From Flavobacteriales bacterium (lineage in GTDB: Bacteria; Bacteroidota; Bacteroidia; Flavobacteriales; Flavobacteriaceae), in contig JAFLBS010000001.1 of assembly GCA_017303755.1 (NCBI GenBank), positions 806,001-870,000 on the forward strand: a stretch of DNA of 64,000 nt, given 5' to 3'. Shown in pieces: positions 43,071-52,544 of the stretch. The number at the start of each line of letters is the position of its first letter. Positions within the stretch are counted from its first letter, which is position 1. The notes under the pieces were generated by a model that had not been told where the DNA came from, ran no database searches, and saw only the letters and a list, made by a program, of their open reading frames with translations. Both the position numbers and the translations under genes were made by a program.

Positions 43071-45515
43071 ATGACACGTTTAATTCTTTGGTTAGCCTTG
43101 CTTTTGGTTACCGCATGTCAGACTCAATTATTAGGTCAAAATTCAGTTACTGAAAAAGTTACTCTTAGCGGAAAATTAATTGCTGAAAACAATGATAAAA
43201 TTGCACTCAGTGAAGTATTTCTGTACCAAACAGAAAACAACATTCTAATTAAAACCGAACTCACTAACGAAAATGGCGAATTTGTTTTTGTTGGAATTCC
43301 AAAAGGAAATTACACTCTGAAAACCAATTGGAAAGACGAAATAATAACCGTCACTTCAATTACTATTCAATCGGAAACTAATTTAGGAACACTGACCGTT
43401 AAAACACAACCGCAACAATTACAAGAAGTGGTTGTGGAACGAAAAAAGCCTTTTATCGAGCGTTCAGAAGGTAAAATGATCCTCAATTTGGACAGCAACA
43501 TTGGTTCGGCTGGTTCATCCGCTTTTGAAGTATTGGAAAAAGCGCCTAGCGTAAACATTGACGACAATGACAACATTAGTCTGCGTGGTAAAAACAACGT
43601 TCTGGTCCAAATTGACGGAAAATTAACGCCAATGACTGGAACCAATTTGGGGAATTATTTGCGTGGAATTCCATCCAATGCTGTCGATAAAATTGAGTTC
43701 ATCACCAATCCATCTTCCAAATACGATGCCAGCGGAACCGCCATCATCAACATCAAAATGAAGAAAGACAAACGCAAAGGAACCAATGGAAGTGTTTCCG
43801 TTGCCTACGGACAAGGCGTTTATCCGAAATCCAATAATGGCATAACTCTGAATCACCGCAACAAAAAAGTAGCTCTTTTTGGAAATTACAGTTTTGCGTA
43901 CCGCGAAGGATTCAACAAACTTCTTTTGGTTCGGCAATTCTACGAAAACAACAATTTCATTGGCGCTTACGACCAAGATAATTTCTTGAAAATGGATTTC
44001 AGAAACCACATCGGAAGAGTTGGAATGGATTATTATGTCAATGACAAACACACTTTCGGAATTTCGGTAAACAAAGTGAGTAATCGTTTCAATCCAAATG
44101 GTGAAAATGCCACCGATGTTTACGATGAAAACAACGTGCTTTCGTCTCGATTCAGAACCAGTAATCGCTCAAAAGACCATTGGCAAAATCACTCGGTAAA
44201 TTTGAATCACAAAGTCGTTTTAGACACTTTAGGAACTGAAATAATAACCGATTTTGATTATGCAGATTACGGAAATAAAACGGAACAAAACTTTACAACT
44301 CGTTATCTGGATTTAAATAATGTCGAATTCCAAAATCCGTATCTATTGTACGGAGATGTTAACGGTGATTTGGATATTTTTTCACTAAAAAGTGACTTTG
44401 TGACCACATTCAAAAACAAACTGAAACTCGAATCAGGATACAAAACCAGCTACGTAAAAGCCGATAATAACTTGGCGTTTTTTGATAGAAGTTCGGGAAT
44501 AAATGTGTTTGACCCAACCAAAAGCAATCATTTTATTTACAAAGAAAACATCAATGCGGTGTATGTGAATTCGTCGAAAACATTCGGGAAATGGAGCGCA
44601 CAACTGGGTTTACGCATTGAAAACACCAATATAACAGGTGAACAATTGGTCGATAATACTTCGTTCAAAAACAGTTATACCCAATTATTTCCAAGTCTTT
44701 TTGTGAGTTATAATTTGAACGATAAAAACAGTTTAGAATTCAATTACAGTCGAAGAATTGCCCGCCCGAGTTACGATCAATTGAATCCGTTTAAGTTTTA
44801 TTTGGATCCAACTACGTACAAAGAAGGAAATCCGTTTTTGAATCCAGAAACTACTCATTCCCTTGAAATTACTCATGTTTTAAACCAAAAGATTTACACC
44901 ACATTGAACTTTTCAAGAACCAATAACAATATTGCAGAAGTAATTGCTCCTTCTGATACTGATGCACAAGTTACCATCCAAACCAATAAAAATTTAGACA
45001 CTTTTGACCTTTACGGATTGTTTATAGTAATGCCTTTGGAGTTTACTAAATGGTGGAGTTCAACCAACAGCATCAATGGTTACTACGGTGCGTACTCTGG
45101 AACTATTGCCAACACCACCATTCAAAATAAAGGAAATTTCAACTACAATATGAACTCGGTAAACAATTTTAAAATCACTAAAAGTTTTACTTCTGAATTG
45201 ACTGCCAATTATCGAGCTCGTGAAATTTATGCATTTATGGATGTGAATCCGATTTGGTTCATCAATCTTGGTTTTCAGAAGAAATTCAAAAACAATAGTT
45301 CATTGAAATTGGTTGTAAACGATGTTTTTTATACCAACAGAACTACTGCTGACACTGAGTTCACTAATTACAAAGAAGGATTCAAAGTATCAAGAGATAC
45401 GCGAGTTGCCATTTTATCTTACACTTACAATTTTGGAACTTCAAACAATCAAGCCCGCAGAAGAACTGGTGGCGCTGATGATTTAAAACAAAGAGCGGGT
45501 TCTTCCAACGGATAA
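43071..45515 (+). CDS. TonB-dependent receptor, barrel type with carboxypeptidase-like N-domain
   Basis: 814 residues: export signal to about residue 23 (lipobox-like TAC before LLGQN), a carboxypeptidase-regulatory-like domain (about 30-115), a plug domain (about 125-225, SSAFEVLEKAPSVNIDDNDNISLRGKNNVLVQIDG), and an outer-membrane beta-barrel of the outer_membrane_beta-barrel family. The last barrel strand (VAILSYTYNFG) is followed by a basic, Gly-rich tail that is unusual for this family. It follows a marR gene, as in regulated efflux or uptake units; the substrate is unknown. Confidence 0.85.
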   Translation: MTRLILWLALLLVTACQTQLLGQNSVTEKVTLSGKLIAENNDKIALSEVFLYQTENNILIKTELTNENGEFVFVGIPKGNYTLKTNWKDEIITVTSITIQSETNLGTLTVKTQPQQLQEVVVERKKPFIERSEGKMILNLDSNIGSAGSSAFEVLEKAPSVNIDDNDNISLRGKNNVLVQIDGKLTPMTGTNLGNYLRGIPSNAVDKIEFITNPSSKYDASGTAIINIKMKKDKRKGTNGSVSVAYGQGVYPKSNNGITLNHRNKKVALFGNYSFAYREGFNKLLLVRQFYENNNFIGAYDQDNFLKMDFRNHIGRVGMDYYVNDKHTFGISVNKVSNRFNPNGENATDVYDENNVLSSRFRTSNRSKDHWQNHSVNLNHKVVLDTLGTEIITDFDYADYGNKTEQNFTTRYLDLNNVEFQNPYLLYGDVNGDLDIFSLKSDFVTTFKNKLKLESGYKTSYVKADNNLAFFDRSSGINVFDPTKSNHFIYKENINAVYVNSSKTFGKWSAQLGLRIENTNITGEQLVDNTSFKNSYTQLFPSLFVSYNLNDKNSLEFNYSRRIARPSYDQLNPFKFYLDPTTYKEGNPFLNPETTHSLEITHVLNQKIYTTLNFSRTNNNIAEVIAPSDTDAQVTIQTNKNLDTFDLYGLFIVMPLEFTKWWSSTNSINGYYGAYSGTIANTTIQNKGNFNYNMNSVNNFKITKSFTSELTANYRAREIYAFMDVNPIWFINLGFQKKFKNNSSLKLVVNDVFYTNRTTADTEFTNYKEGFKVSRDTRVAILSYTYNFGTSNNQARRRTGGADDLKQRAGSSNG

Positions 45516-45564
45516 ATCGTAAACCAACATAAAAACTGTTATTAATTTTTAAACTTATAATGAT

Positions 45565-47160
45565 ATGAAATTAGTTTTCCAAACCCTATTCATTACTTGC
45601 TTTTCCTTGTCTATTATGGCTCAAGGACCAAATAGTGATTCGTACAAAAAATCGGCTTTAACCGTAAATGAACTGAAACGTTGGAGCCATCTGGATTTAG
45701 AAAAAGACTCTATTCCGGGTATGAGTATTGACCGAATTTATTCTGAATTAATCAAAGGAAAGAAAGGTGAGAAAATAATTGTAGGAGTAGTTGATTCGGG
45801 TGTTGATATTGATCACGACGATTTAAAGTCGAAAATATGGACCAATACCAAGGAAATACCAGACAACGGAATTGACGATGACAACAACGGTTATGTTGAT
45901 GATGTTCATGGATGGAATTTCCTCGGAAACAGCAATAATGAAACCTTAGAAATGACCCGAATAGTACAAAAAGGTGACGATGGTTCGCCCGAATACTTAT
46001 TGGCAAAAGCCGAATACGATAAAAAATATCAAAAATTACTCGATAATAAAAACCAAATTGATGCGATTTATAAGGCCAATAAAGTGATGGGTGATTTTCT
46101 TCAAAAAGAAGATTTTACTATAGATGATGTAAAGAACGTTACCTCAACGGATGAAGAAGTGTTAAAAAGTAAAGCTGCCTTAGAAAAAGTTGGAGTGGCA
46201 GGAAAAACACTATTGAACAATATTGCAAAATTTAAAGACAACGTTTACGATCAGTTGAATTATAATTTTAACACTCAATTCAATGGACGTAAAGTAGTTG
46301 GCGACAACCCTGATGACATTAATGATACAAATTACGGAAACAACATTGTGTATGGTCCAGACAAAAAAGAAGCGTTACACGGAACGCATGTGGCCGGAAT
46401 CATTGCACAAGTCAGAGGCAATAATGTGGGTGGCGATGGTGTTTATGACAATGTAGAAATCATGTCAGTGCGCGCGGTTCCCAATGGCGATGAGTACGAC
46501 AAAGATGTAGCTCTCGCCATTCGTTATGCGGTTGATAACGGAGCCAAAGTCATCAATGCTAGTTTTGGGAAAAATTATTCTCCTAACAAACAATGGGTTT
46601 ATGATGCCATTAAATACGCCGAAAGTAAAGACGTTCTGATTATTCATGCCGCAGGAAACGATTCCAAAGACATTGATGTTGAACCCAATTTCCCAAACGA
46701 TTCGGATGATAAAGTAACCGAATTTGCCAATAACGTAATCACTGTTGGAGCATTGAATTTTGAGAACGGAACCAAACTAGTTGCTAATTTTTCCAACTAT
46801 GGAAAAAACAATGTTGATGTGTACGCACCAGGTGTAAAAATATACGCTACAACTCCCAATAATGAATACCAATATTTACAAGGAACTTCGATGGCTTCAC
46901 CCAATGTAGCTGGAGTTGCAGCAATGATTCGCTCATTTTATCCTAATCTAACGGCACAACAAGTGAAAGGAATCATTATGGAATCGGGAACTACAATTAG
47001 CGCAGATGTTGTCGTTGGCGGAAATAAAAACGACAAAAGACCTTTCAACTCATTATCCAAATCAGGAAAATTTGTCAACGGTTACAAAGCAATGGAATTG
47101 GCTAAGAAAATGTCGAAAAAGTCAGGAAAAAAGGTGAAAAACAAAAAATTAAAAGGATAA
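45565..47160 (+). CDS. S8 (subtilisin-like) serine protease, copy 1
   Basis: 531 residues: signal peptide (to about Gln20), catalytic Asp77 in VDSGVDIDHD, His272 in HGTHVAG and Ser442 in GTSMASP. An insert of nearly 200 residues lies between Asp and His, with a DDDNNGYVDDVHGWNF motif (calcium-site-like) and a helical segment. The C-terminus is a lysine-rich tail. It is the first of two tandem S8 genes, 92 bp apart, which share the insert, so they arose by duplication. It acts outside the inner membrane. Confidence 0.92.
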   Translation: MKLVFQTLFITCFSLSIMAQGPNSDSYKKSALTVNELKRWSHLDLEKDSIPGMSIDRIYSELIKGKKGEKIIVGVVDSGVDIDHDDLKSKIWTNTKEIPDNGIDDDNNGYVDDVHGWNFLGNSNNETLEMTRIVQKGDDGSPEYLLAKAEYDKKYQKLLDNKNQIDAIYKANKVMGDFLQKEDFTIDDVKNVTSTDEEVLKSKAALEKVGVAGKTLLNNIAKFKDNVYDQLNYNFNTQFNGRKVVGDNPDDINDTNYGNNIVYGPDKKEALHGTHVAGIIAQVRGNNVGGDGVYDNVEIMSVRAVPNGDEYDKDVALAIRYAVDNGAKVINASFGKNYSPNKQWVYDAIKYAESKDVLIIHAAGNDSKDIDVEPNFPNDSDDKVTEFANNVITVGALNFENGTKLVANFSNYGKNNVDVYAPGVKIYATTPNNEYQYLQGTSMASPNVAGVAAMIRSFYPNLTAQQVKGIIMESGTTISADVVVGGNKNDKRPFNSLSKSGKFVNGYKAMELAKKMSKKSGKKVKNKKLKG

Positions 47161-47252
47161 GTCTTTGAAAACAGGCTTTTGAAATGATAAAATAAAGTTA
47201 ATTCCAACAATAAAAATCGGTTAAACTTACTATTTTTGGGCACTTAATTAAA

Positions 47253-48866
47253 ATGAAAATGAGACTAGTAAAACCTTTTTTAGTTACTTCAATTGTTGCG
47301 GCATTAACTCTAAGTTGTAGCCCAAAAATAGCTCCAATTGTAAGTACAAACCCTGTAAACATTGATAAAACGCTTTTAAAAACCACTCCAATCAAGGAAG
47401 AAGATCTAAAAAGATGGAGTCATTTAGACATTGTTAAAGATACCATTCCTGGAATGAGTGTTGATAAAGCGTATTCTGAATTATTAAAAGGTAAAAAGGC
47501 AACGAAAGTAATTGTAGGCGTAATCGATTCTGGAATTGATATTGATCACGAAGATTTAAAAGGTAAAATTTGGACTAATAAAAAAGAAGTTGCTGGCAAC
47601 AAAAAAGACGATGATAACAATGGTTATGTAGATGATATTCACGGATGGAATTTTCTTGGTGATGCCGAAAATGAAAATTTAGAGTTGACCCGTATTGTTA
47701 AAAAAGGCGATGTAAATTCTCCTGATTATGCTGCAGCAAAAGCAGAACTGGATGAAAAGTTAGCTCAAATGAATCAACAAAAACCTCAGGTTGATATGAT
47801 TGCTAAAGCGGAAAAAAACGTTCGTACCTATCTGAAAAAAGAAAAATATACCTTGGCAGATATCAAAAGTATTACTACTACTGATACCGAATTATCACAA
47901 AGCAAAGCCATTATGACGCAAGTCGCAACTCAGGCTGGCGAAAATTTTCAAGAGGAAATTAATAGTTACATCAACTACATTTACGACCAGTTAAATTACA
48001 ATTTAAATGTAAATTTTGATGGTAGAACTGCTGTTGGTGATAATCCAAACGACATCAACGATAAAAAATACGGAAACGGAAATGTAAAAGGTCCAGACTT
48101 TTTAAAAGGCGAACACGGAACTCACGTTTCGGGTATTATCGCACAAAACAGAGGAAATAAAAAAGGTGGAGATGGAGTTGTGGCAAATAATGTAGAAATC
48201 ATGGCTATTCGCTCAGTTCCCAACGGTGATGAGTACGACAAAGACATTGCGTTAGCCATTCGTTATGCTGTTGATAATGGTGCTAAAGTCATTAATGGTA
48301 GTTTTGGTAAAGACTATTCTCCAAACAAAGAATGGGTTTTTGATGCTATTAAATATGCTGCAAGTAAAGACGTTTTGTTTGTTCATGCTGCTGGAAATGA
48401 TGGTAAAAACATCGACGTTGCTCCTAATTTTCCGAATGATTCTAAAGATAAAATCACCGAAATATCAGACAATGTACTAACAATTGGTGCTTTAAACAAC
48501 CAATGTGGTGCTAAGTTAATTGCTCCGTTTTCTAACTTCGGAAAAGTAAATGTGGATATTTTTGCTCCAGGAATGGAGATTTATGCTACCGTTCCCAACA
48601 ACAAATACAAAATGGAACAAGGAACTTCAATGGCTGGTCCAAATGCTGCTGGTGTAGCCGCTTTGATTCGCTCTTACTATCCCAACTTAACAGCTTCAGA
48701 AGTAAAACACATCATTATGGATTCGGGAACGGCCATTCCGTATGAAGTCATTGTGGGTGAAAAAAGAATTAAAATGCCTTTCTCAGAAACCTGTGTTTCA
48801 GGAAAAATTGTCAATGCTTATAACGCGTTGTTAATGGCAGAAAAACTCTCAAAAAGTAAAAAATAA
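47253..48866 (+). CDS. S8 (subtilisin-like) serine protease, copy 2 (lipoprotein)
   Basis: 537 residues, paralog of the preceding gene, but with a lipoprotein signal (TLSC, Cys22). Catalytic Asp92 (IDSGIDIDHE), His288 (HGTHVSG) and Ser459 (GTSMAGP) are present, as is the same insert with DDDNNGYVDDIHGWNF. The two paralogs thus differ in anchoring: copy 1 is released and copy 2 is membrane-tethered. It ends at a terminator. Confidence 0.92.
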   Translation: MKMRLVKPFLVTSIVAALTLSCSPKIAPIVSTNPVNIDKTLLKTTPIKEEDLKRWSHLDIVKDTIPGMSVDKAYSELLKGKKATKVIVGVIDSGIDIDHEDLKGKIWTNKKEVAGNKKDDDNNGYVDDIHGWNFLGDAENENLELTRIVKKGDVNSPDYAAAKAELDEKLAQMNQQKPQVDMIAKAEKNVRTYLKKEKYTLADIKSITTTDTELSQSKAIMTQVATQAGENFQEEINSYINYIYDQLNYNLNVNFDGRTAVGDNPNDINDKKYGNGNVKGPDFLKGEHGTHVSGIIAQNRGNKKGGDGVVANNVEIMAIRSVPNGDEYDKDIALAIRYAVDNGAKVINGSFGKDYSPNKEWVFDAIKYAASKDVLFVHAAGNDGKNIDVAPNFPNDSKDKITEISDNVLTIGALNNQCGAKLIAPFSNFGKVNVDIFAPGMEIYATVPNNKYKMEQGTSMAGPNAAGVAALIRSYYPNLTASEVKHIIMDSGTAIPYEVIVGEKRIKMPFSETCVSGKIVNAYNALLMAEKLSKSKK

Positions 48867-48872
48867 ATCATT

Positions 48873-48900
48873 AAAAGAAGGGCTAACTAGTCCTTCTTTT
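48873..48900 (+). terminator. Terminator after the second S8 protease
   Basis: AAAAGAAGG and CCTTCTTTT form a 9-bp stem around a 10-base loop, with T5 after it. Confidence 0.75.
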
Positions 48901-48918
48901 TGTTTCAAAATACTTCCT

Positions 48919-50796
48919 ATGAAAAAAGCATTTCTTTCATTTTTGATTTTCAATTTCATATCATTAACTGCCCAAAATTCAACCTATTGGCAACAACATG
49001 TTGATTATAAAATGGAGGTTTCTATGGATGTGAAAACCTATCAATATACTGGAAAACAAGAATTAGTGTACACCAACAATTCGAATGATACCTTGTACAA
49101 AGTGTACTATCATTTGTTTAATAATGCTTTTCAACCTGGAAGTGAAATGGACATGCGGTTACAATCCATCAAAGATCCAGATGGGCGCATGTTTACCAAA
49201 TTGAAAGAAAGCGACGAAAAAAAACAAAGTAGAATCGCCAATTTACAACCCGATGAAATCGGTTTTTTACACGTTTCCAATTTCAAACAAGACGGCGTTT
49301 CGGCCATTGCTAGAGAAATAGAAACCATATTGGAAGTTTCGTTGGCTCAACCAATTTTACCTGGGAAATCAACCACTTTCACACTCGATTTTCAAGGTCA
49401 AGTTCCCGTTCAAATTCGCCGTTCAGGTAGAAATAATAAAGAAGGTATTGCGCTTTCGATGAGTCAGTGGTATCCCAAAATGGCCGAATTTGATTTTGAA
49501 GGATGGCATGCCGATGCTTATATTTCGAGAGAATTTCATGGCGTTTGGGGAAATTTTGATGTAAAAATTACCATCGACAAAAACTATATTTTAGGCGGAA
49601 CTGGTTATTTGCAAAACGGAAATGAAATTGGTTACAATTACCAAGATGAAGGTGTAAAAGTGAAAATTCCACGCAAGCAAAAAACACTTACTTGGCATTT
49701 TAAAGCGCCAATGGTGCATGATTTTACTTGGGCTGCCGACAAAGATTACATACATGATATCGCTCAAGTTCCTAACGGAGCCAAACTTCACTTTTTATAT
49801 AAAAACAAGGAAGAAATTAAAGAAAACTGGAAAAAAGCGCAGCAAAAAACGGTGGAACTGATGCAGTTTTACAACTCGTTTGTTGGAAAATATCCTTACG
49901 AACAATATTCCATAATTCAAGGTGGCGATGGCGGAATGGAATATGCCATGTGTACGCTGATTTTGGGCGAAGGAAGTTACGATGGTTTGGTTGGTGTTAT
50001 TGCTCATGAAATGGGACATTCATGGTTCCAACACATTCTGGCTAGCAACGAAAGCAAACACAGTTGGATGGACGAAGGATTTACTACATTTATAGAAGAT
50101 ACCGTTTTATACGAACTGTCAGACAAAAAAGGTCCAGATCCAATAATTGCTTCGTATAAAGCGTATGTTAACATGGCTAATTCGGGCGATGAACAACCCT
50201 TGAGTACTCACGCTGATCGTTTTGACCGTAACAAATTGTACAGCACTGCTTCCTACATCAAAGGAGAATTGTTTTTAACGCAATTAGAATACCTCATCGG
50301 TAGAGACAATCTACTAAAAACCATCAAACGTTTTTACAGTGATTTTAAATTCAAACATCCAACTCCAAACGACATCAAACGAACCGCAGAACGTGTTTCG
50401 GGAGCACTTTTAGATTGGTATTTGGTTGATTGGACTCAAACTACCAACACCATTGATTATGCAATTAAAAACGTTGAAAGCGCTACTGATGATGTGCCGA
50501 GAACTGGAGTTTCTTTAGAGAGAATCGGTCGAATGCCAATGCCAATTGATGTTTTAGTTGAATATACTGATGGTACAAAAGAAAGTTTCTATATTCCGCT
50601 TCGAATGATGAATTATGAGAAGAAAAATCCAACACCATCAATAAAACGAACCATTTTAAACGATTGGGCTTGGGGAAATCCGAATTACTTTTTTGAAATT
50701 CCAAAGTCGAAAACCACAATCAAAAAAATAACCATTGATCCGAGCGGATTAATGGCGGATGTGAAAAGCGAAAATAATTCATACGAGATTAAGTAA
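48919..50796 (+). CDS. M1-family metallopeptidase (aminopeptidase)
   Basis: 625 residues: signal peptide (to about residue 18, SLTAQ), M1 beta-domain, then the catalytic domain with zinc motif HEMGH (His363, Glu364, His367) and the third ligand Glu386 in WMDEGF, plus the exopeptidase motif GGMEYAM. It removes N-terminal residues from peptides in the periplasm or at the surface. It follows two secreted S8 proteases on the same strand, suggesting a shared role in protein digestion. Confidence 0.92.
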   Translation: MKKAFLSFLIFNFISLTAQNSTYWQQHVDYKMEVSMDVKTYQYTGKQELVYTNNSNDTLYKVYYHLFNNAFQPGSEMDMRLQSIKDPDGRMFTKLKESDEKKQSRIANLQPDEIGFLHVSNFKQDGVSAIAREIETILEVSLAQPILPGKSTTFTLDFQGQVPVQIRRSGRNNKEGIALSMSQWYPKMAEFDFEGWHADAYISREFHGVWGNFDVKITIDKNYILGGTGYLQNGNEIGYNYQDEGVKVKIPRKQKTLTWHFKAPMVHDFTWAADKDYIHDIAQVPNGAKLHFLYKNKEEIKENWKKAQQKTVELMQFYNSFVGKYPYEQYSIIQGGDGGMEYAMCTLILGEGSYDGLVGVIAHEMGHSWFQHILASNESKHSWMDEGFTTFIEDTVLYELSDKKGPDPIIASYKAYVNMANSGDEQPLSTHADRFDRNKLYSTASYIKGELFLTQLEYLIGRDNLLKTIKRFYSDFKFKHPTPNDIKRTAERVSGALLDWYLVDWTQTTNTIDYAIKNVESATDDVPRTGVSLERIGRMPMPIDVLVEYTDGTKESFYIPLRMMNYEKKNPTPSIKRTILNDWAWGNPNYFFEIPKSKTTIKKITIDPSGLMADVKSENNSYEIK

Positions 50797-50798
50797 AT

Positions 50799-51404
50799 TC
50801 ATTCACCAAGAATAGTTTCCAACGGCAAATGATCTCCAATATTGGTTCCGTAATAGGCTTTGGTGATGACTCCGTTTTCATCAATTAAAAAATCAGCTGG
50901 AATTCGGCTCATTTGTCCGTCTCTCTTCAGATTTTTACCTTTTAAAAGCACTTTTCCTTCTTTGAGATTACTTCTGGTTTTCTTGTTGAACATCGAACCT
51001 ACCATACGCCAAAACGATTTTTGAACACCATATTTTTTATACAAAACCAAATCGGGATCACCCACAATAGGAAATGGAACTTGGGTTTCAGTTAAATACT
51101 GTTGCAGCGTTGCATTATTGGACTCAAAAACAGCAATAAATTCGTATCCTTTGGCCTGAATGGCTTCGTAATTCTGAATGATTTCGTTCATTCTAAAATT
51201 ACAAACTGGGCAACTAGCGTACCTGAAAAAAGCCAAAAACACCTTCTTGCCTTTTAGTTTTTCTATGTTTATGGTATCGCCTTTTGAATCAACAACAACA
51301 AAAGCGGGCGCTATTTGACCTTCTTTTATCTTTTGCGAAAAACCCGAAAACGAATTTAAAACACAAACGATTGCTAAACTACATTTCAAAAAAAATTGCG
51401 TCAT
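50799..51404 (-). CDS. Secreted peroxiredoxin-like/AhpC-TSA protein
   Basis: 201 residues from the ATG at 51404 (MTQFFLKCSLAIVCVL); a longer frame begins with TTG and is less likely. Signal peptide to about residue 24, then a thioredoxin fold: IAPAFVVVDSKGDTINIEKLKGKKVFLAFFR with a Cys65-x-x-Cys68 pair (ASCPVC). It belongs to the AhpC/TSA (peroxiredoxin-like) superfamily and is a periplasmic redox protein. It converges on the M1 peptidase gene with only 2 bp between stops. Confidence 0.82.
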   Translation of the reverse strand: MTQFFLKCSLAIVCVLNSFSGFSQKIKEGQIAPAFVVVDSKGDTINIEKLKGKKVFLAFFRYASCPVCNFRMNEIIQNYEAIQAKGYEFIAVFESNNATLQQYLTETQVPFPIVGDPDLVLYKKYGVQKSFWRMVGSMFNKKTRSNLKEGKVLLKGKNLKRDGQMSRIPADFLIDENGVITKAYYGTNIGDHLPLETILGE

Positions 51405-51465
51405 AATTTCTAAAGTATAGAAATGATAACGCAATTTATAGCAACGAATTATTGAAATGAATAAA

Positions 51466-52164
51466 TTAATTCATCGCGTTGATTCGAACACTGGCTTTAA
51501 CCAAGGCTAATGCTTTAATTTTATTGAACTCGACGTCTTTGTCTTGATGGTGTTTATTCTGACTCACCAAACGCACACAACCTTCATAATCCGATTTTTG
51601 GATGTATTTTACAGTGATGTATTCTTCTCCGCTCATGTCCAAACTCAAAAGGTACATTTCACCCCAAAAAATCTCGTTATGAATGTCGGTTACTTCTTTG
51701 TACAACACAATATCGCCACTTTTTAATAATGGATACATACTGTCGCCAGTCACATACACCGCACCATCACATTTGGGTAAACGTGGAATCGAGATATAGT
51801 CCAACGGAGTTTGATTTCCTTTTCCACTAAACAGCGGAACCAAACCAGCTACTGCTTCAATATCGTATAACGGAATTTGCTGATTTTCTATAGAATTGTC
51901 CGTTTTGAGTTTGAAAGCTTCTACTTCTTTATTGAGCAAAAATTCTTCATCACTTTTAAACATATCACCTTGTCCCGTCAAGAGCCAATTCGGATTAATA
52001 TCGGTATAAATAGACATGATGTGTTCTAAAACATTACTTCCGATGCTTTTTCCTTCTTTAACAGCCTTAGAAATACTTCCTCTACTGGCTCCTAAACTAT
52101 TCTCAAAAGCATAATAACTGATGCCTTTTTTATCAATGTATTGACCTACTCGTTCTGAAATCAT
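51466..52164 (-). CDS. LexA-like repressor: XRE-type HTH plus S24 self-cleaving domain
   Basis: 232 residues. N-terminal helix-turn-helix (about 1-65, ERVGQYIDKKGISYYAFENSLGASRGSISKAVKEG), then an S24 peptidase domain. Predicted cleavage is at Ala106-Gly107, with catalytic Ser142 in VTGDSMYPLLKSGDIV and Lys186 in EYITVKYIQ. The Gly107-to-Ser142 distance matches LexA closely. Such proteins are cleaved when RecA is activated by DNA damage. A palindrome (AAGAAGA-N6-TCTTCTT) lies 80 bp upstream of its start, and the core recurs in two downstream promoters, pointing to autoregulation and control of the two operons at 52.5 and 59.6 kb. Confidence 0.88.
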   Translation of the reverse strand: MISERVGQYIDKKGISYYAFENSLGASRGSISKAVKEGKSIGSNVLEHIMSIYTDINPNWLLTGQGDMFKSDEEFLLNKEVEAFKLKTDNSIENQQIPLYDIEAVAGLVPLFSGKGNQTPLDYISIPRLPKCDGAVYVTGDSMYPLLKSGDIVLYKEVTDIHNEIFWGEMYLLSLDMSGEEYITVKYIQKSDYEGCVRLVSQNKHHQDKDVEFNKIKALALVKASVRINAMN

Positions 52165-52243
52165 GGTATTATTTTTTACAAAAATAGGAAAAAAATCTAA
52201 ACAGCAAGCGACATATAAGATTTTTATATCATTATATCAAAAG

Positions 52244-52263
52244 AAGAAGAAAATAATCTTCTT
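52244..52263. promoter_or_regulatory. Operator upstream of the S24 repressor gene
   Basis: Perfect 7-bp arms AAGAAGA and TCTTCTT around a 6-bp centre. The inner 14 bp (52247-52260) is AAGAAAATAATCTT, identical to both sites in the promoter at 59.5 kb. It lies about 80 bp upstream of the repressor start. Confidence 0.75.
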
Positions 52264-52340
52264 TCATAGAGTTAGATTCATGTTCACTATCAACAACTTA
52301 AGTGTCTGATTCAGAAATATAATTAAAGTAATCAAAAGCA

Positions 52341-52425
52341 AAGAAAACAATCTCAGCACATTAAAAAATAATTGAAAATAATCTTTGTTTTTATTTGTTT
52401 ATAAGATTTATTTCTTATATATTTG
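52341..52425 (+). promoter_or_regulatory. Promoter of the 1309-residue-protein operon with paired operators
   Basis: TTTG (52394-52397), 20 bp, TATATTTG (52418-52425): full Bacteroidota consensus. Operator-like copies: 52372-52385 (two mismatches to AAGAAAATAATCTT) and 52403-52416 (reverse orientation, two mismatches) inside the -33/-7 spacer. A third weak copy is at 52341-52354. The leader is about 110 bp long. Confidence 0.7.
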
Positions 52426-52544
52426 CATTGTAATTAATTCGAAAGAGGAGTTTTAAACCCCGTTGTCCGGAAAACTAGTGGTTCAAAACTCATTTTAAAG
52501 AAGATAGTTACAAGAAAAAATTCTAATAATAAAAAATTAAAAAA

